A DNA stretch of 17,319 nucleotides from Candidatus Gallimonas caecicola (GCA_904394195.1 CAJFNH010000013.1:1-17319), one strand, 5' to 3'; numbered from the stretch's first letter, positions 7,259 through 14,593 are shown. The notes: generated by a model from the sequence alone, not told the origin. A program made the numbers and translations.

Positions 7259-7674
7259 CTCCCTGTCCTTCGGACATCCACATCCCCCTGAAAACAAGTG
7301 TCAAGGGGCAGGAACGCCCTCATCCGTCACCTTTGAGCCAATGCCTTCCCTGTATAAGGGAGGGCGGATTGCCGCAGGCAAGACGGTAGGGTTGTTGTGC
7401 CTGTGTTTTTCTTGCGCCCCATCCCCCCTCTATCCCCCCTTCCCGCAGGAAGGGGGGACAAGTCATCAATGGAGATCCCCGCAGGGGGACAAGCCAACGG
7501 AGATCCCCGCAGGGGGTAAGCCAACAGTGTTCTTCGCAGAAAGCAGGGACAAGCCAAGCGGAATTTTCGCAGGGGATAAGTCGACAGAGACGATATATTG
7601 AGATAGCCAACCTCCTGCCCCCCTTGACGCCCGCAGGGCTTTAAGGGGGATGTCACGCGGAGCGTGACAGGGAG
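7259..7674. mobile_element. Non-coding element with inverted terminal repeats (MITE-like or dispersed intergenic repeat)
   Basis: No convincing gene lies in this stretch. The two ends are diverged inverted copies. The left end reads CTCCCTGTC, then a small hairpin, GACATCC, CCCCCTGAAA, GTCAAGGGG and CAGG. Read on the minus strand, the right end gives CTCCCTGTC, a hairpin, GACATCCCCCTTAAAG, GTCAAGGGG and GGCAGG. Inside are a hairpin around 7338-7371, a perfect 10-bp stem CCCCCCTTCC/GGAAGGGGGG at 7434-7457 with loop CGCA, and a tandem repeat array. It ends 9 bp short of the rqcH stop codon. There is no transposase. Mobility is inferred from the structure only; no clear target-site duplication was found. 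Confidence 0.6.
7457..7580 (+). repeat. Array of four to five degenerate ~30-bp tandem repeats
   Basis: Units begin near 7457, 7488, 7516, 7548 and 7576 with G(A/T)CAAGYCA or TAAGYC, giving spacings of 31, 28, 32 and 28 bp. Each of the first four continues to a (C)CCCGCAGGGG-like mini-hairpin; in the third and fourth it has decayed to TTCGCAG. The copies are imperfect throughout, with no unique spacers between constant repeats. Confidence 0.7.
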
Positions 7675-7683
7675 GATGGGGCG

Positions 7684-9330
7684 TTATCTTTCGGCAAGGG
7701 CGGGATCGCCGAGTACCGTCTCAAAACCCGTGTACGTCACAAAGCCCGCCCTGCTCCCCTTGGGCTTTCGCACGTTCTTCACGGGGCAGCAGTCCACGGG
7801 GATCTTATCTCCCCGTCCCGCCGAATACTTCGCGCAGACGCCCGCCGCAAAGGCGAGCACGCCCTCGGGCACCTTTTTTCCCTGCGCGCGGATGACCACA
7901 TGCGCCGAATGCAGATTTCTTGCATGCAGCCAGATATCGTCGGGGGCGCTGCGGCGCACGAGCGCGTCGTTCTGCACGTTGCTGCGTCCGGCACAGATGG
8001 TAAAGCCCTCCCTTTCCCAGGTGCGGAAGGGGACTTCGGGGTGCTTTTTTTTCGGGCGCTCCTGCGGGGCGCGGATGAGCCCCGCCGCCTGCAGTTCCTC
8101 TTCTGCCGCCCGCAGGTCCTCCTCCGTCTCGGCAGAAGCGAGAAAGGGCAGAACGCTGTCAAGGTAATCGAGCTCGGCGCGTACCTCCCGCTCCTGCGGG
8201 GCAAGCGCTTCCAGCGTGCGCTTGAGTTTCTGATATCGCTTGAAATACGCTTGCGCGTTCTGGGCGGGGGTGAGGCGCGCGTCCAGCGCGATCTTCACCG
8301 TGCCGCCCTTTTCGTCGTAGTAGTTGATAAGTTCGCATTCCGTCATCCCGCGCGAAAGGGCGTAGAGGTTTGCCGTCAGCAGCTCTCCCTTCAGGCGCAC
8401 CGTCTCCGCATCCGCGGCAAGGCGCTGCTTTTCGGCGATCTGCGCAAGGCGCTTTTCCTGCTTCTTCTTCGCCTGCGTCACGGCGCCCGTCAGCCGCCTG
8501 CGCGCGCCTTCGAGCGCGGCGCGGGCGCGCTTCTTTTTGTAGTAGTACGCCTGCGCGGCGGAAAGACTTTCAAAGGGCAGCGCACCCGCATGGCTGCGGG
8601 CAAAAAAGTCGGTGACGTTCCCGTTTTTTTCGGCAACGCAGGGGGATATTTCGTCGGAAAAGATGTAGTCGTACACGAACTGCGCCAGATCGCCCCCCGC
8701 AAAGGCGCGGGCAATTTCCTCCGCCGTGCAGGGGGCAAGTCCCGCCACGCGCGTGAACAGAAAGTGCGCAAGGTCTCCTTCGGCATGCGCGCACAGCGCC
8801 GTGAGCGCCGCGCGGTCGGAGGGGTCCACCTTCTCCTGCGGGGCGGGCAGAACGTACTTTGCGCCGGGCAGGATGAGCCGCCTGCAGTTCTCGTCGGCGG
8901 AAGTCGTCTTGAGTGCGCCTAAAATGATGCCGTTCTCCACGAGCAGCAGATTGGAGTATTTTCCCATGACTTCGGCGTATAAAATGCGTTCACATTCGGA
9001 AAAATCAGAGACGCAGTGCAGGCGGAAGGCAAGGATGCGCTCAAAGCCCACCGTGCTCACGTCCTCGATCTGCGCCCCCTGCAGGTGTTTGCGCAGGAGC
9101 ATGCAGAAGTTGGGGGCAACGGCGGGGTTTTCCTGCTCCTCCTGCGAAAAATAAACGCCGCAGTCGGACGCATTTGCGCTCAAAAGCAGTTTAACGGTGC
9201 CCTTTCCCGTGTATATAACAATGGAAATTTCTTCGCGCGCGGGCTGGTTGATGCGGTTGATGCGCCCGCCCGAAAGCGCTGCGTTCAGTTCGAGCGCGTT
9301 CAGGCGAAGGGTAAAGGCGTCCTGCGGCAT
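7684..9330 (-). CDS. rqcH: RqcH, NFACT-family ribosome quality-control protein
   Basis: In Bacillus, RqcH binds stalled 50S subunits and, with tRNA-Ala, adds C-terminal alanine tails that mark the chain for ClpXP. The older family name is fibronectin-binding protein FbpA/YloA. The product is 548 residues. The NFACT-N domain runs from residue 1 to about 190, with GGRI.RI.QP at 21-30 and FCMLLRKHL.G at 75-84. A charged coiled-coil-rich middle spans about 260-430. The NFACT-R domain (about 435-530) has GRSNVQND.LV (448-457), DDIWLHARN.HSAHVVI (464-480) and a late KGSRAGFVTY. The conserved Asp-Arg pair near 97-98 reads Glu-Arg here. GGAGG lies 8 nt before the ATG. It diverges from tig over 139 bp, each gene having its own promoter. 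Confidence 0.93.
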   Translation of the reverse strand: MPQDAFTLRLNALELNAALSGGRINRINQPAREEISIVIYTGKGTVKLLLSANASDCGVYFSQEEQENPAVAPNFCMLLRKHLQGAQIEDVSTVGFERILAFRLHCVSDFSECERILYAEVMGKYSNLLLVENGIILGALKTTSADENCRRLILPGAKYVLPAPQEKVDPSDRAALTALCAHAEGDLAHFLFTRVAGLAPCTAEEIARAFAGGDLAQFVYDYIFSDEISPCVAEKNGNVTDFFARSHAGALPFESLSAAQAYYYKKKRARAALEGARRRLTGAVTQAKKKQEKRLAQIAEKQRLAADAETVRLKGELLTANLYALSRGMTECELINYYDEKGGTVKIALDARLTPAQNAQAYFKRYQKLKRTLEALAPQEREVRAELDYLDSVLPFLASAETEEDLRAAEEELQAAGLIRAPQERPKKKHPEVPFRTWEREGFTICAGRSNVQNDALVRRSAPDDIWLHARNLHSAHVVIRAQGKKVPEGVLAFAAGVCAKYSAGRGDKIPVDCCPVKNVRKPKGSRAGFVTYTGFETVLGDPALAER

Positions 9331-9358
9331 GGCGTTCCTCCAAAGTTTTGTCGCAGCA

Positions 9359-9387
9359 ATTATACCCGAAAAAAAGAAAATTGTAAA
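9359..9387 (-). promoter_or_regulatory. Sigma-A promoter of rqcH
   Basis: On the minus strand TTTACA (9382-9387) and TATAAT (9359-9364) are separated by 17 bp. Transcription would start about 20 nt before the ATG at 9330. Confidence 0.75.
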
Positions 9388-9416
9388 TAAAAATGCTTTC
9401 CTTTCTCGCGCCGATA

Positions 9417-9425
9417 TGGTAAAAT
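9417..9425 (+). promoter_or_regulatory. Extended -10 promoter of tig-clpP
   Basis: TGGTAAAAT fits the extended -10 form TGnTAnAAT. No good -35 hexamer lies at 16-18 bp (TTTCCT is the nearest), which suits an extended -10 promoter. The start would be near 9432, giving a leader of about 38 nt. No CtsR- or CIRCE-like heat-shock operator was seen next to it. Confidence 0.5.
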
Positions 9426-9469
9426 GTACTTTGCCGAAAAATCATCAATCAATACAATGGAGTAATACG

Positions 9470-10771
9470 ATGAATTACACAGTCACACCTGCAGAAAAGA
9501 GCACCGTCCGCATTGCCATCACGTTCACGCCCGAAGAATGGGCCGCCGCGAACGACAAGGCATATCTTGAAAACCGCAAGAAGTTCGTGGTCAACGGCTT
9601 CCGCAAGGGCAAAGTTCCCAAGCATGTCCTGGAGCTGTACTACGGCAAGGGGCTGTTCTATGAGGACGCGCTCAACGACCTGTTCGCCGAGCACTATCCC
9701 GCCATCCTCGAAAAGGAGAAGGAGGCGTTCACCCCCGTGGGCGATCCGGCGCTCTCCGTGGAGGAGATCTCGGAGGAGAAGGTGACGCTCGTCGCCGTCA
9801 CTCCCGTCAAGCCCGACGTGACCATCGGGAAGTACACGGGTATAAAAATCGAGAAATTCGAATATACTGTTACGGACGCCGACGTGGACAAGGATATCGA
9901 CGCCACGCGCGAGCGCCTTGCCGAAAGCCGCGAAGCGCAGGACCGTCCCGCACAGCTCAAGGACACCGTAACCATCGACTTCGTGGGCAAAACGGACGGC
10001 AAGGAGTTTGAGGGCGGCTCGGCGCAGGGCTTCGACCTGACGCTGGGCTCCGGCCAGTTCATCCCCGGCTTCGAGGACCAGGTCGTGGGCATGAATGTGG
10101 GTGAGACGAAGGACGTGAACGTCACCTTCCCCGAGGACTACCAGGCGGAAGATCTCAAGGGCAAGCCCGCCGTGTTCACCGTCACCCTGCACAAGATCAC
10201 CGAAAAGGTGCTGCCCGCGCTCGATGAGGAGTTCGCAAAGAAGATGGGCTCGGACAGTGTGGACGCCTACCGCGCAAAGGTGCGCGAGCGGCTGGAAAAG
10301 AGTGCCGCTTCCCGCTCCCGCAACGAGACGGAGAACGCCATCATCACCGAGATCGCCAAGGGCGCAACCGCCGAGATCCCCGACGCGATGGTGGAAAAGC
10401 AGGAGGAGTATTCCATGCAGAGGATGGAGTACAGCCTCATGTACCAGGGCATCCGCCTCGACGACTATCTGAAGTATGTCGGGCAGACGCGCGATGAGTA
10501 CAAGAAGAACTTTGAAGAGGAGGCGCGCCGTACGGTGCTGCACCAGCTCATCGTGGAAAAGCTCATCAAGGAGCTGAATATCGGGGCGAGCGAGGAAGAG
10601 ATCGCCGAGAAGGTGGCGGAGCAGGCGGCGAGCGTGGGCAAGGAGCCCGAAGAATACCGCAAGACGATGGATCCCAGACAGCTCGAATACATCGAGGGCG
10701 ACATTAAGGTCACCAAGCTGTTCGACTATCTGGAAGCCAACAACGAAATGGTAAAGGCGGAGGCGAAGTAA
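9470..10771 (+). CDS. tig: Trigger factor
   Basis: This is the ribosome-bound chaperone and peptidyl-prolyl isomerase that receives nascent chains at the exit tunnel. Its 433 residues show the three usual parts. The N-terminal ribosome-binding domain carries the signature GFRKGKVPK (residues 43-51). The FKBP-type isomerase domain (about 162-245) has DFVGKTDGKEFEGG, FDLTLGSGQFIPGFE and GMNVGE. The C-terminal helical chaperone domain runs from about 250 to 433. Length is typical for the family. The start at 9470 has GGAG 7 nt upstream and follows the promoter; the open frame reaching back to 9197 runs through the divergent promoter region and into rqcH and is not used. clpP begins 3 bp after the stop, so the two form an operon. 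Confidence 0.97.
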   Translation: MNYTVTPAEKSTVRIAITFTPEEWAAANDKAYLENRKKFVVNGFRKGKVPKHVLELYYGKGLFYEDALNDLFAEHYPAILEKEKEAFTPVGDPALSVEEISEEKVTLVAVTPVKPDVTIGKYTGIKIEKFEYTVTDADVDKDIDATRERLAESREAQDRPAQLKDTVTIDFVGKTDGKEFEGGSAQGFDLTLGSGQFIPGFEDQVVGMNVGETKDVNVTFPEDYQAEDLKGKPAVFTVTLHKITEKVLPALDEEFAKKMGSDSVDAYRAKVRERLEKSAASRSRNETENAIITEIAKGATAEIPDAMVEKQEEYSMQRMEYSLMYQGIRLDDYLKYVGQTRDEYKKNFEEEARRTVLHQLIVEKLIKELNIGASEEEIAEKVAEQAASVGKEPEEYRKTMDPRQLEYIEGDIKVTKLFDYLEANNEMVKAEAK

Positions 10772-10774
10772 CAT

Positions 10775-11365
10775 ATGGAAAAGAACGTTCTCATCCCCTA
10801 TGTCGTGGAGCGCACGTCGGGCGGCGAGCGCAGCTATGACCTGTACTCTCGCCTTCTCGAGGACCGCATCATTTTCTTGAGCGGCGAGATCGACGACGCG
10901 CTTGCCAATACCGTCGTGGCGCAGCTCATCTTCCTGGAGGGCAAGGATCCGACCAAGGATATCAGCCTGTACATCAACAGTCCGGGCGGCTCCGTTTCGG
11001 CGGGCATGGCGATCTACGATACGATGAATTACGTCAAGTGCGACGTCTCCACCATCTGCATCGGACTCGCCGCTTCCATGGGCGCCTTCCTTCTTGCGGC
11101 GGGCGCAAAGGGCAAGCGCTACGCCCTGCCCAACAGCGAGATCATGATCCATCAGCCTTTGGGCGGCGCGCAGGGGCAGGCGAGCGATATCAAGATCCAG
11201 GCGGAACACATCCTTCGCATCAAGGCAAAGATGACCAGGATCCTCGCCGAGAACACGGGCAAGCCCGAGGACGTGATCGAGCGCGATACCGACCGCGACA
11301 ACTATCTGACCGCGAGCGAGGCGCTCGCCTACGGGCTTATCGACAAAGTGTACGAGAAGAGATAA
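10775..11365 (+). CDS. clpP: ATP-dependent Clp protease proteolytic subunit
   Basis: This is the serine peptidase that forms the double-heptamer barrel of the cytosolic Clp proteases and works with ClpX. The 196-residue product keeps the full catalytic triad: Ser101 in GLAASMGAF, His126 in EIMIHQPLGG, and Asp175 in DTDRDN, with the usual spacing between them. YINSPGGSVSAG and the oxyanion region are also intact. The Tyr/Ser-rich N-terminus (ERSYDLYSRLL) suits a normal axial-pore region. GGAGG at 10759-10763, inside the end of tig, is 11 nt before the ATG, so translation is probably coupled to tig. A long hairpin-rich gap separates it from clpX. Confidence 0.97.
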   Translation: MEKNVLIPYVVERTSGGERSYDLYSRLLEDRIIFLSGEIDDALANTVVAQLIFLEGKDPTKDISLYINSPGGSVSAGMAIYDTMNYVKCDVSTICIGLAASMGAFLLAAGAKGKRYALPNSEIMIHQPLGGAQGQASDIKIQAEHILRIKAKMTRILAENTGKPEDVIERDTDRDNYLTASEALAYGLIDKVYEKR

Positions 11366-11542
11366 GAAGTTCACAGATCTCTTTTCGAACTGACGAAAAG
11401 AAATCTCGCGAGGTTGAGGAGAATCCAACAGTCGCCTTTGGCTTTGTTCCTCGTAATCGATAGCAAAGGCATAAAAGCCGCCTTTTGTAAAAATTATAGC
11501 GCAAGCAGGGGTCTCGCGCAAATGGAATTTTGCGCTCTGTCA

Positions 11543-11570
11543 AAAAAATGTCTTGCTTATGACATTTTTT
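11543..11570. terminator. Possible terminator of tig-clpP
   Basis: AAAAAATGTC and GACATTTTTT form a 10-bp stem with an 8-nt loop, ending in a T-run that is itself part of the stem. It lies 178 bp after clpP. The symmetry would allow it to act from either strand. Confidence 0.45.
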
Positions 11571-11576
11571 CAGTTC

Positions 11577-11623
11577 GCGCATACGCTGAAAGCCCACAGG
11601 GCTTATCAGCATAACGTACGCGC
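11577..11623. repeat. Long imperfect hairpin (18 paired bases)
   Basis: The left arm runs GCGC-a-TAC-GCTGA-AAGCCC, the loop is ACA, and the right arm runs GGGCTT-a-TCAGC-ataac-GTA-c-GCGC. There is one mismatch and two bulges. It is not followed by a T-run, so it is not a simple terminator. Confidence 0.65.
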
Positions 11624-11838
11624 TCACCCCTGCGCAGCGCGCCCCTATTTGCCAACCCTTTGGCTTATGGGGAAAGAGTGAATTGACGCGAGCTAAACTG
11701 AAAGCCCTTAAAAATCGCGTCAAGAGAGAAAACGAGCCGCAGTCAGCGATAGTGTGCCGCGGCGGCGTTTTCTCTAACCCTCACGGCGGAGATTTTTGCC
11801 TTTGCAAAAAGATTCGCGTGAACTTAATAGAGGTGTTT

Positions 11839-13074
11839 ATGGCAAAATACGAACAAAGCTGTTCCTTCTGCGGGAAGGAAAAATCCAAAGTAAAAAAACT
11901 CATTGCCGGTCCGGACGGCGTGTTCATCTGCGACGAGTGCGTGGAGCTGTGCCGCGACATGCTGGTAAAGATGCCCTCGACGGCGCCGCAGGAAGCGGTG
12001 GAACTCAAAAAGCCCGCCGAGATCAAGGCGGAGCTGGATGAGTATATCATCGGGCAGGACAAGGCGAAGCGCGTGCTCTCCGTGGCGGTGTACAACCACT
12101 ACAAGCGCATCAACGCCATGCTCTCCGGCGAAAAGTCGGACGACGGCGTGGAGATCGAAAAGAGCAATATCCTTCTGCTCGGGCCCACGGGCAGCGGCAA
12201 GACGTTGCTTGCCAGAACGCTCGCGCGCATCCTCAACGTGCCCTTTGCCACGAGCGACGCGACCACGCTCACCGAGGCGGGCTACGTCGGCGAGGACGTC
12301 GAGAATATCCTTTTGAAGCTCATCCAGAACGCAGATTACGATATCGAGCGCGCGCAGCGCGGCATCATCTATATCGACGAGATCGACAAGATCGCAAGAA
12401 AGGGTGAGAACGTGTCCATCACGCGCGACGTCTCGGGCGAGGGCGTGCAGCAGGCGCTTCTGAAGATCATCGAATCGACGGTGGCGAACGTTCCGCCGCA
12501 GGGGGGCAGAAAGCATCCCCAGCAGGACTGCATGCGCATCGACACGACGAATATCCTTTTCATCTGCGGCGGCGCGTTTGTGGGACTGGATAAGATCGTG
12601 GGTGCGCGCAAGGACGATTCGGGGCTCGGCTTCGGCGGCAAGGTGCGCCTGGGCGCGAACGAGGTGGACTATTCCCTTCTGGACGACGTCAAGCCGCAGG
12701 ATCTGACCAAGTTCGGGCTCATCCCCGAATTTGTCGGGCGTATCCCCATCGTTGTCTCGCTGCAGCCGCTCGACGAGGACGCGCTGGTCAATATCCTCAC
12801 CAAGCCCAAGAACGCCATCATCAAGCAGTACCAGAAGCTGGTCGGCATGGACGGCGTCAAGCTGACGGTGGAAGAGGGCGCCGTGCGCGAGATCGCCAAC
12901 ACCGCCATCCGCTTAAAGACGGGCGCAAGGGGACTGCGCACCATCATCGAAGGGCTGATGACGGACGTCATGTACGATATCCCCTCCGAGCAGAATGTCG
13001 AGGAAGTCATCATCACGCGCGACTGCGTGACGAAGGGCGAAAAACCCCGCCTTGTGTTCAAGAAATCTGCATAA
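11839..13074 (+). CDS. clpX: ATP-dependent unfoldase ClpX
   Basis: ClpX is the AAA+ unfoldase that recognises tagged substrates and threads them into ClpP. The product is 411 residues, a typical length. Visible parts are the N-terminal zinc-binding domain with C8-x2-C11 and C31-x2-C34, Walker A GPTGSGKT (115-122), pore loop GYVG (148-151), Walker B IIYIDE (176-181), the RKH loop (224-226), the ClpP-docking loop LGF (263-265, IGF in E. coli) and sensor 2 GARGLR (362-367). The true start is 11839, where the standard MAKYE..CSFCGK N-terminus begins with GAGG 5 nt upstream; the frame stays open to 11683, but that part lies over strong hairpins. A separate promoter is likely given the gap; TTGCAA-17-TAATAG near 11802-11830 is a weak candidate. 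Confidence 0.97.
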   Translation: MAKYEQSCSFCGKEKSKVKKLIAGPDGVFICDECVELCRDMLVKMPSTAPQEAVELKKPAEIKAELDEYIIGQDKAKRVLSVAVYNHYKRINAMLSGEKSDDGVEIEKSNILLLGPTGSGKTLLARTLARILNVPFATSDATTLTEAGYVGEDVENILLKLIQNADYDIERAQRGIIYIDEIDKIARKGENVSITRDVSGEGVQQALLKIIESTVANVPPQGGRKHPQQDCMRIDTTNILFICGGAFVGLDKIVGARKDDSGLGFGGKVRLGANEVDYSLLDDVKPQDLTKFGLIPEFVGRIPIVVSLQPLDEDALVNILTKPKNAIIKQYQKLVGMDGVKLTVEEGAVREIANTAIRLKTGARGLRTIIEGLMTDVMYDIPSEQNVEEVIITRDCVTKGEKPRLVFKKSA

Positions 13075-13089
13075 CGTGTGATAAAATAT

Positions 13090-13117
13090 GCGCCCTGCGG
13101 CATCTGCCGCAGGGCGC
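13090..13117. terminator. 13-bp GC palindrome between convergent clpX and the Xre membrane gene
   Basis: GCGCCCTGCGGCA and its exact complement are separated by TC, followed on the plus strand by TTGTCGTT, a poor T-run. It serves two convergent genes and is probably a bidirectional terminator. Confidence 0.7.
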
Positions 13118-13123
13118 TTGTCG

Positions 13124-14593
13124 TTATAGCTTTGTATTTTGTTCCGGCGGAACATCGTTTTGTGCGGGCGTTTGAGTTTTACGCCCGATCGCCGAATGGA
13201 CGATGGCAAGCACGAGCAGCATGACGGCGACTGCCGCAATGACGATCGGCGTTGCAAGTCCTGCCGCGGTGGACCGCGGATAAACGGTGCTGTCAAGGAG
13301 GTAGGCGAGGGTGTTTGCCAACAGCCCTGCCGCAACGCAGGCAACGACTGCCGTCAGCGCGAACGCAAGTGTCAGCCCGAATGTCTTTTTTCTGCCCCCT
13401 GCGATGCGGATACACAAATTTGTAAGCAGAAATACCGCAAGTACGGCAAGCGCAAGGGTGAGCGCAAAACCGATGAGGGAAAGCCCCATGACGGCGCTGT
13501 AATCGCGTTCATATAATTCGGGCAGATCGATATCGAAGCCAGCGCTCCTGATGCCCGCCATGAACAGGGCAGTAGGGAAACCGAGCGAGACAACGCCCGA
13601 AGCATCGGGGTCGACGGTACCGGGTATGGGAACAAGCTGCACGCATCCGCATGCGAACAGGGTGCATACCGTAACGCAAAGGGCAAGCGAGATGCCGCAG
13701 AACACATACCGCATGACCGCTTCCCTTATGCCATGCTCTCTGCCGCCGCGCGCGATGACGCAACCGAGCGCGCCCGCCATGCAGACGGCGCCAATGCAGA
13801 TACCGGCGATGGTCGCGTCGTTGAACACGACGCCCAAAGACGCATCTGTTTCCGAAGCGTACATGCGGACGTGCATGCGCTCTACCGACAACAGCAGCAA
13901 CGCGCCCATGAGGAACGCAAAGAAAAAGGCAAGGGCAAGCGTTTCAGGACGTTTTTCCGTCTTTCCCGTCAGGTTTCTGATGTAACGCACGACTGTGACG
14001 GGAAAGAGCGTTGCGGCTGCGAGCAGTATGGCTGTCGCCGCGATCGTGCCGCACGCTGCCATCAGATAGAGGGAGGCCGAACAATATCCCGGATAGCCGT
14101 TCAGCGAATAGAGGATCTGTTCGATCTCCCGATAGATATCGCTGAAATAGGAAAAGAACGAGCGGCTCCTCATGTTGAACAGCAGGTCGTTGGCGGATGA
14201 AGAGAGGCCGCCTTCTACCTCGAAACCGATGAAAAAGACGAGGATAAAGGCTGTAAGCGCGCCCAGCATTGCAAGCCCACCGCCCACATGACCGAGCACT
14301 TCCTTTGCCGTGACGGTATGTCGTCTGTGTGACGGCGAGATCGTTTGTGCGGCAAGCGCATCGTCTGCCGTGTCCGAAGGGGAACGCCCCGGACGTTCGT
14401 CGCCGAAAAGAAGTTCGTCTGCCGAGATGGAAAACAGGCGGCAAAGGGCCAGGATCTTTTCTGTCTCCGGAAAGGCGCCGTCCGCTTCCCATTTGCTCAC
14501 GGCCTGCCGTGAGACGTTCAGCTGCTGGGCAAGCTCTTCCTGCGTCATGCCCGCCGCCTTGCGGCAGGCATAGATTTTTTGTCCGGTCGTCAT
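13124..14593 (-). CDS. Xre-type helix-turn-helix protein fused to a multi-pass membrane domain
   Basis: The product is 489 residues. Residues 1-64 are a Cro/C1-type DNA-binding domain (MTQEELAQQLNVSRQAVSKW, then a conserved helix ending SADELLFGD). After a short linker, about eight hydrophobic segments follow (about 99-122, 172-197, 217-236, 257-281, 292-318, 364-393, 404-428 and 447-468), then a polar tail. A DNA-binding domain tethered to the membrane suggests a regulator that senses an envelope or membrane signal (inference). The membrane part is clearly homologous to the next gene upstream: both share GLAMLGAL, YREI, NLTGKT, TIAGIC and IARGGRE.GIREAV.RYVFCG. AAGGAGG lies about 7 nt before the ATG. 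I do not recognise the membrane family. Confidence 0.88.
   Translation of the reverse strand: MTTGQKIYACRKAAGMTQEELAQQLNVSRQAVSKWEADGAFPETEKILALCRLFSISADELLFGDERPGRSPSDTADDALAAQTISPSHRRHTVTAKEVLGHVGGGLAMLGALTAFILVFFIGFEVEGGLSSSANDLLFNMRSRSFFSYFSDIYREIEQILYSLNGYPGYCSASLYLMAACGTIAATAILLAAATLFPVTVVRYIRNLTGKTEKRPETLALAFFFAFLMGALLLLSVERMHVRMYASETDASLGVVFNDATIAGICIGAVCMAGALGCVIARGGREHGIREAVMRYVFCGISLALCVTVCTLFACGCVQLVPIPGTVDPDASGVVSLGFPTALFMAGIRSAGFDIDLPELYERDYSAVMGLSLIGFALTLALAVLAVFLLTNLCIRIAGGRKKTFGLTLAFALTAVVACVAAGLLANTLAYLLDSTVYPRSTAAGLATPIVIAAVAVMLLVLAIVHSAIGRKTQTPAQNDVPPEQNTKL

Larger units (their letters stand above)
11366..11838. other. Hairpin-rich non-coding gap between clpP and clpX
   Basis: I find no supportable gene in these 473 bp, but many inverted repeats: TCTTTTCG/CGAAAAGA (11380-11401), GCCTTTG/CAAAGGC (11434-11470), GCGCAAA/TTTGCGC (11516-11535), a 10-bp A/T stem (11543-11570), a long arm pair (11577-11623), GCCAA/TTGGC inside CCCC/GGGG (11642-11672), TTGACGCGA/TCGCGTCAA (11683-11723), AGAGAAAACG/CGTTTTCTCT with an inner GCCGC/GCGGC (11725-11775), and TTTTTGC/GCAAAAA (11793-11810). 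It could be a structured RNA, a clpX leader, or a dispersed repeat inserted in the operon. Confidence 0.65.

Noticed and set aside
7457..7580. CRISPR array
   Set aside because: Units abut each other without unique spacers, are poorly conserved, and no cas gene is present.
7170..7601. A 143-codon plus-strand frame over the tandem repeats
   Set aside because: The translation merely follows the DNA repeats and hairpins; there is no start signal and the matching reverse frames are equally open.
9331..9469. CIRCE or CtsR heat-shock operator between rqcH and tig
   Set aside because: No TTAGCACTC-type inverted repeat or GGTCAAA tandem was found there.
9449..11521. A 690-codon minus-strand open frame across tig and clpP
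   Set aside because: It is fully antisense to two certain genes, with low-complexity Leu/Arg/His content and no motif.
11337..11723. A 128-codon minus-strand frame in the clpP-clpX gap
   Set aside because: It overlaps the clpP end and runs through the inverted repeats; no ribosome site or domain was seen. It could be a shadow of a dispersed repeat.
11683..11838. N-terminal extension of ClpX to 11683
   Set aside because: The extension lies over two strong hairpins, and ClpX proteins begin at the zinc-binding domain, where a ribosome site is present at 11830-11833.
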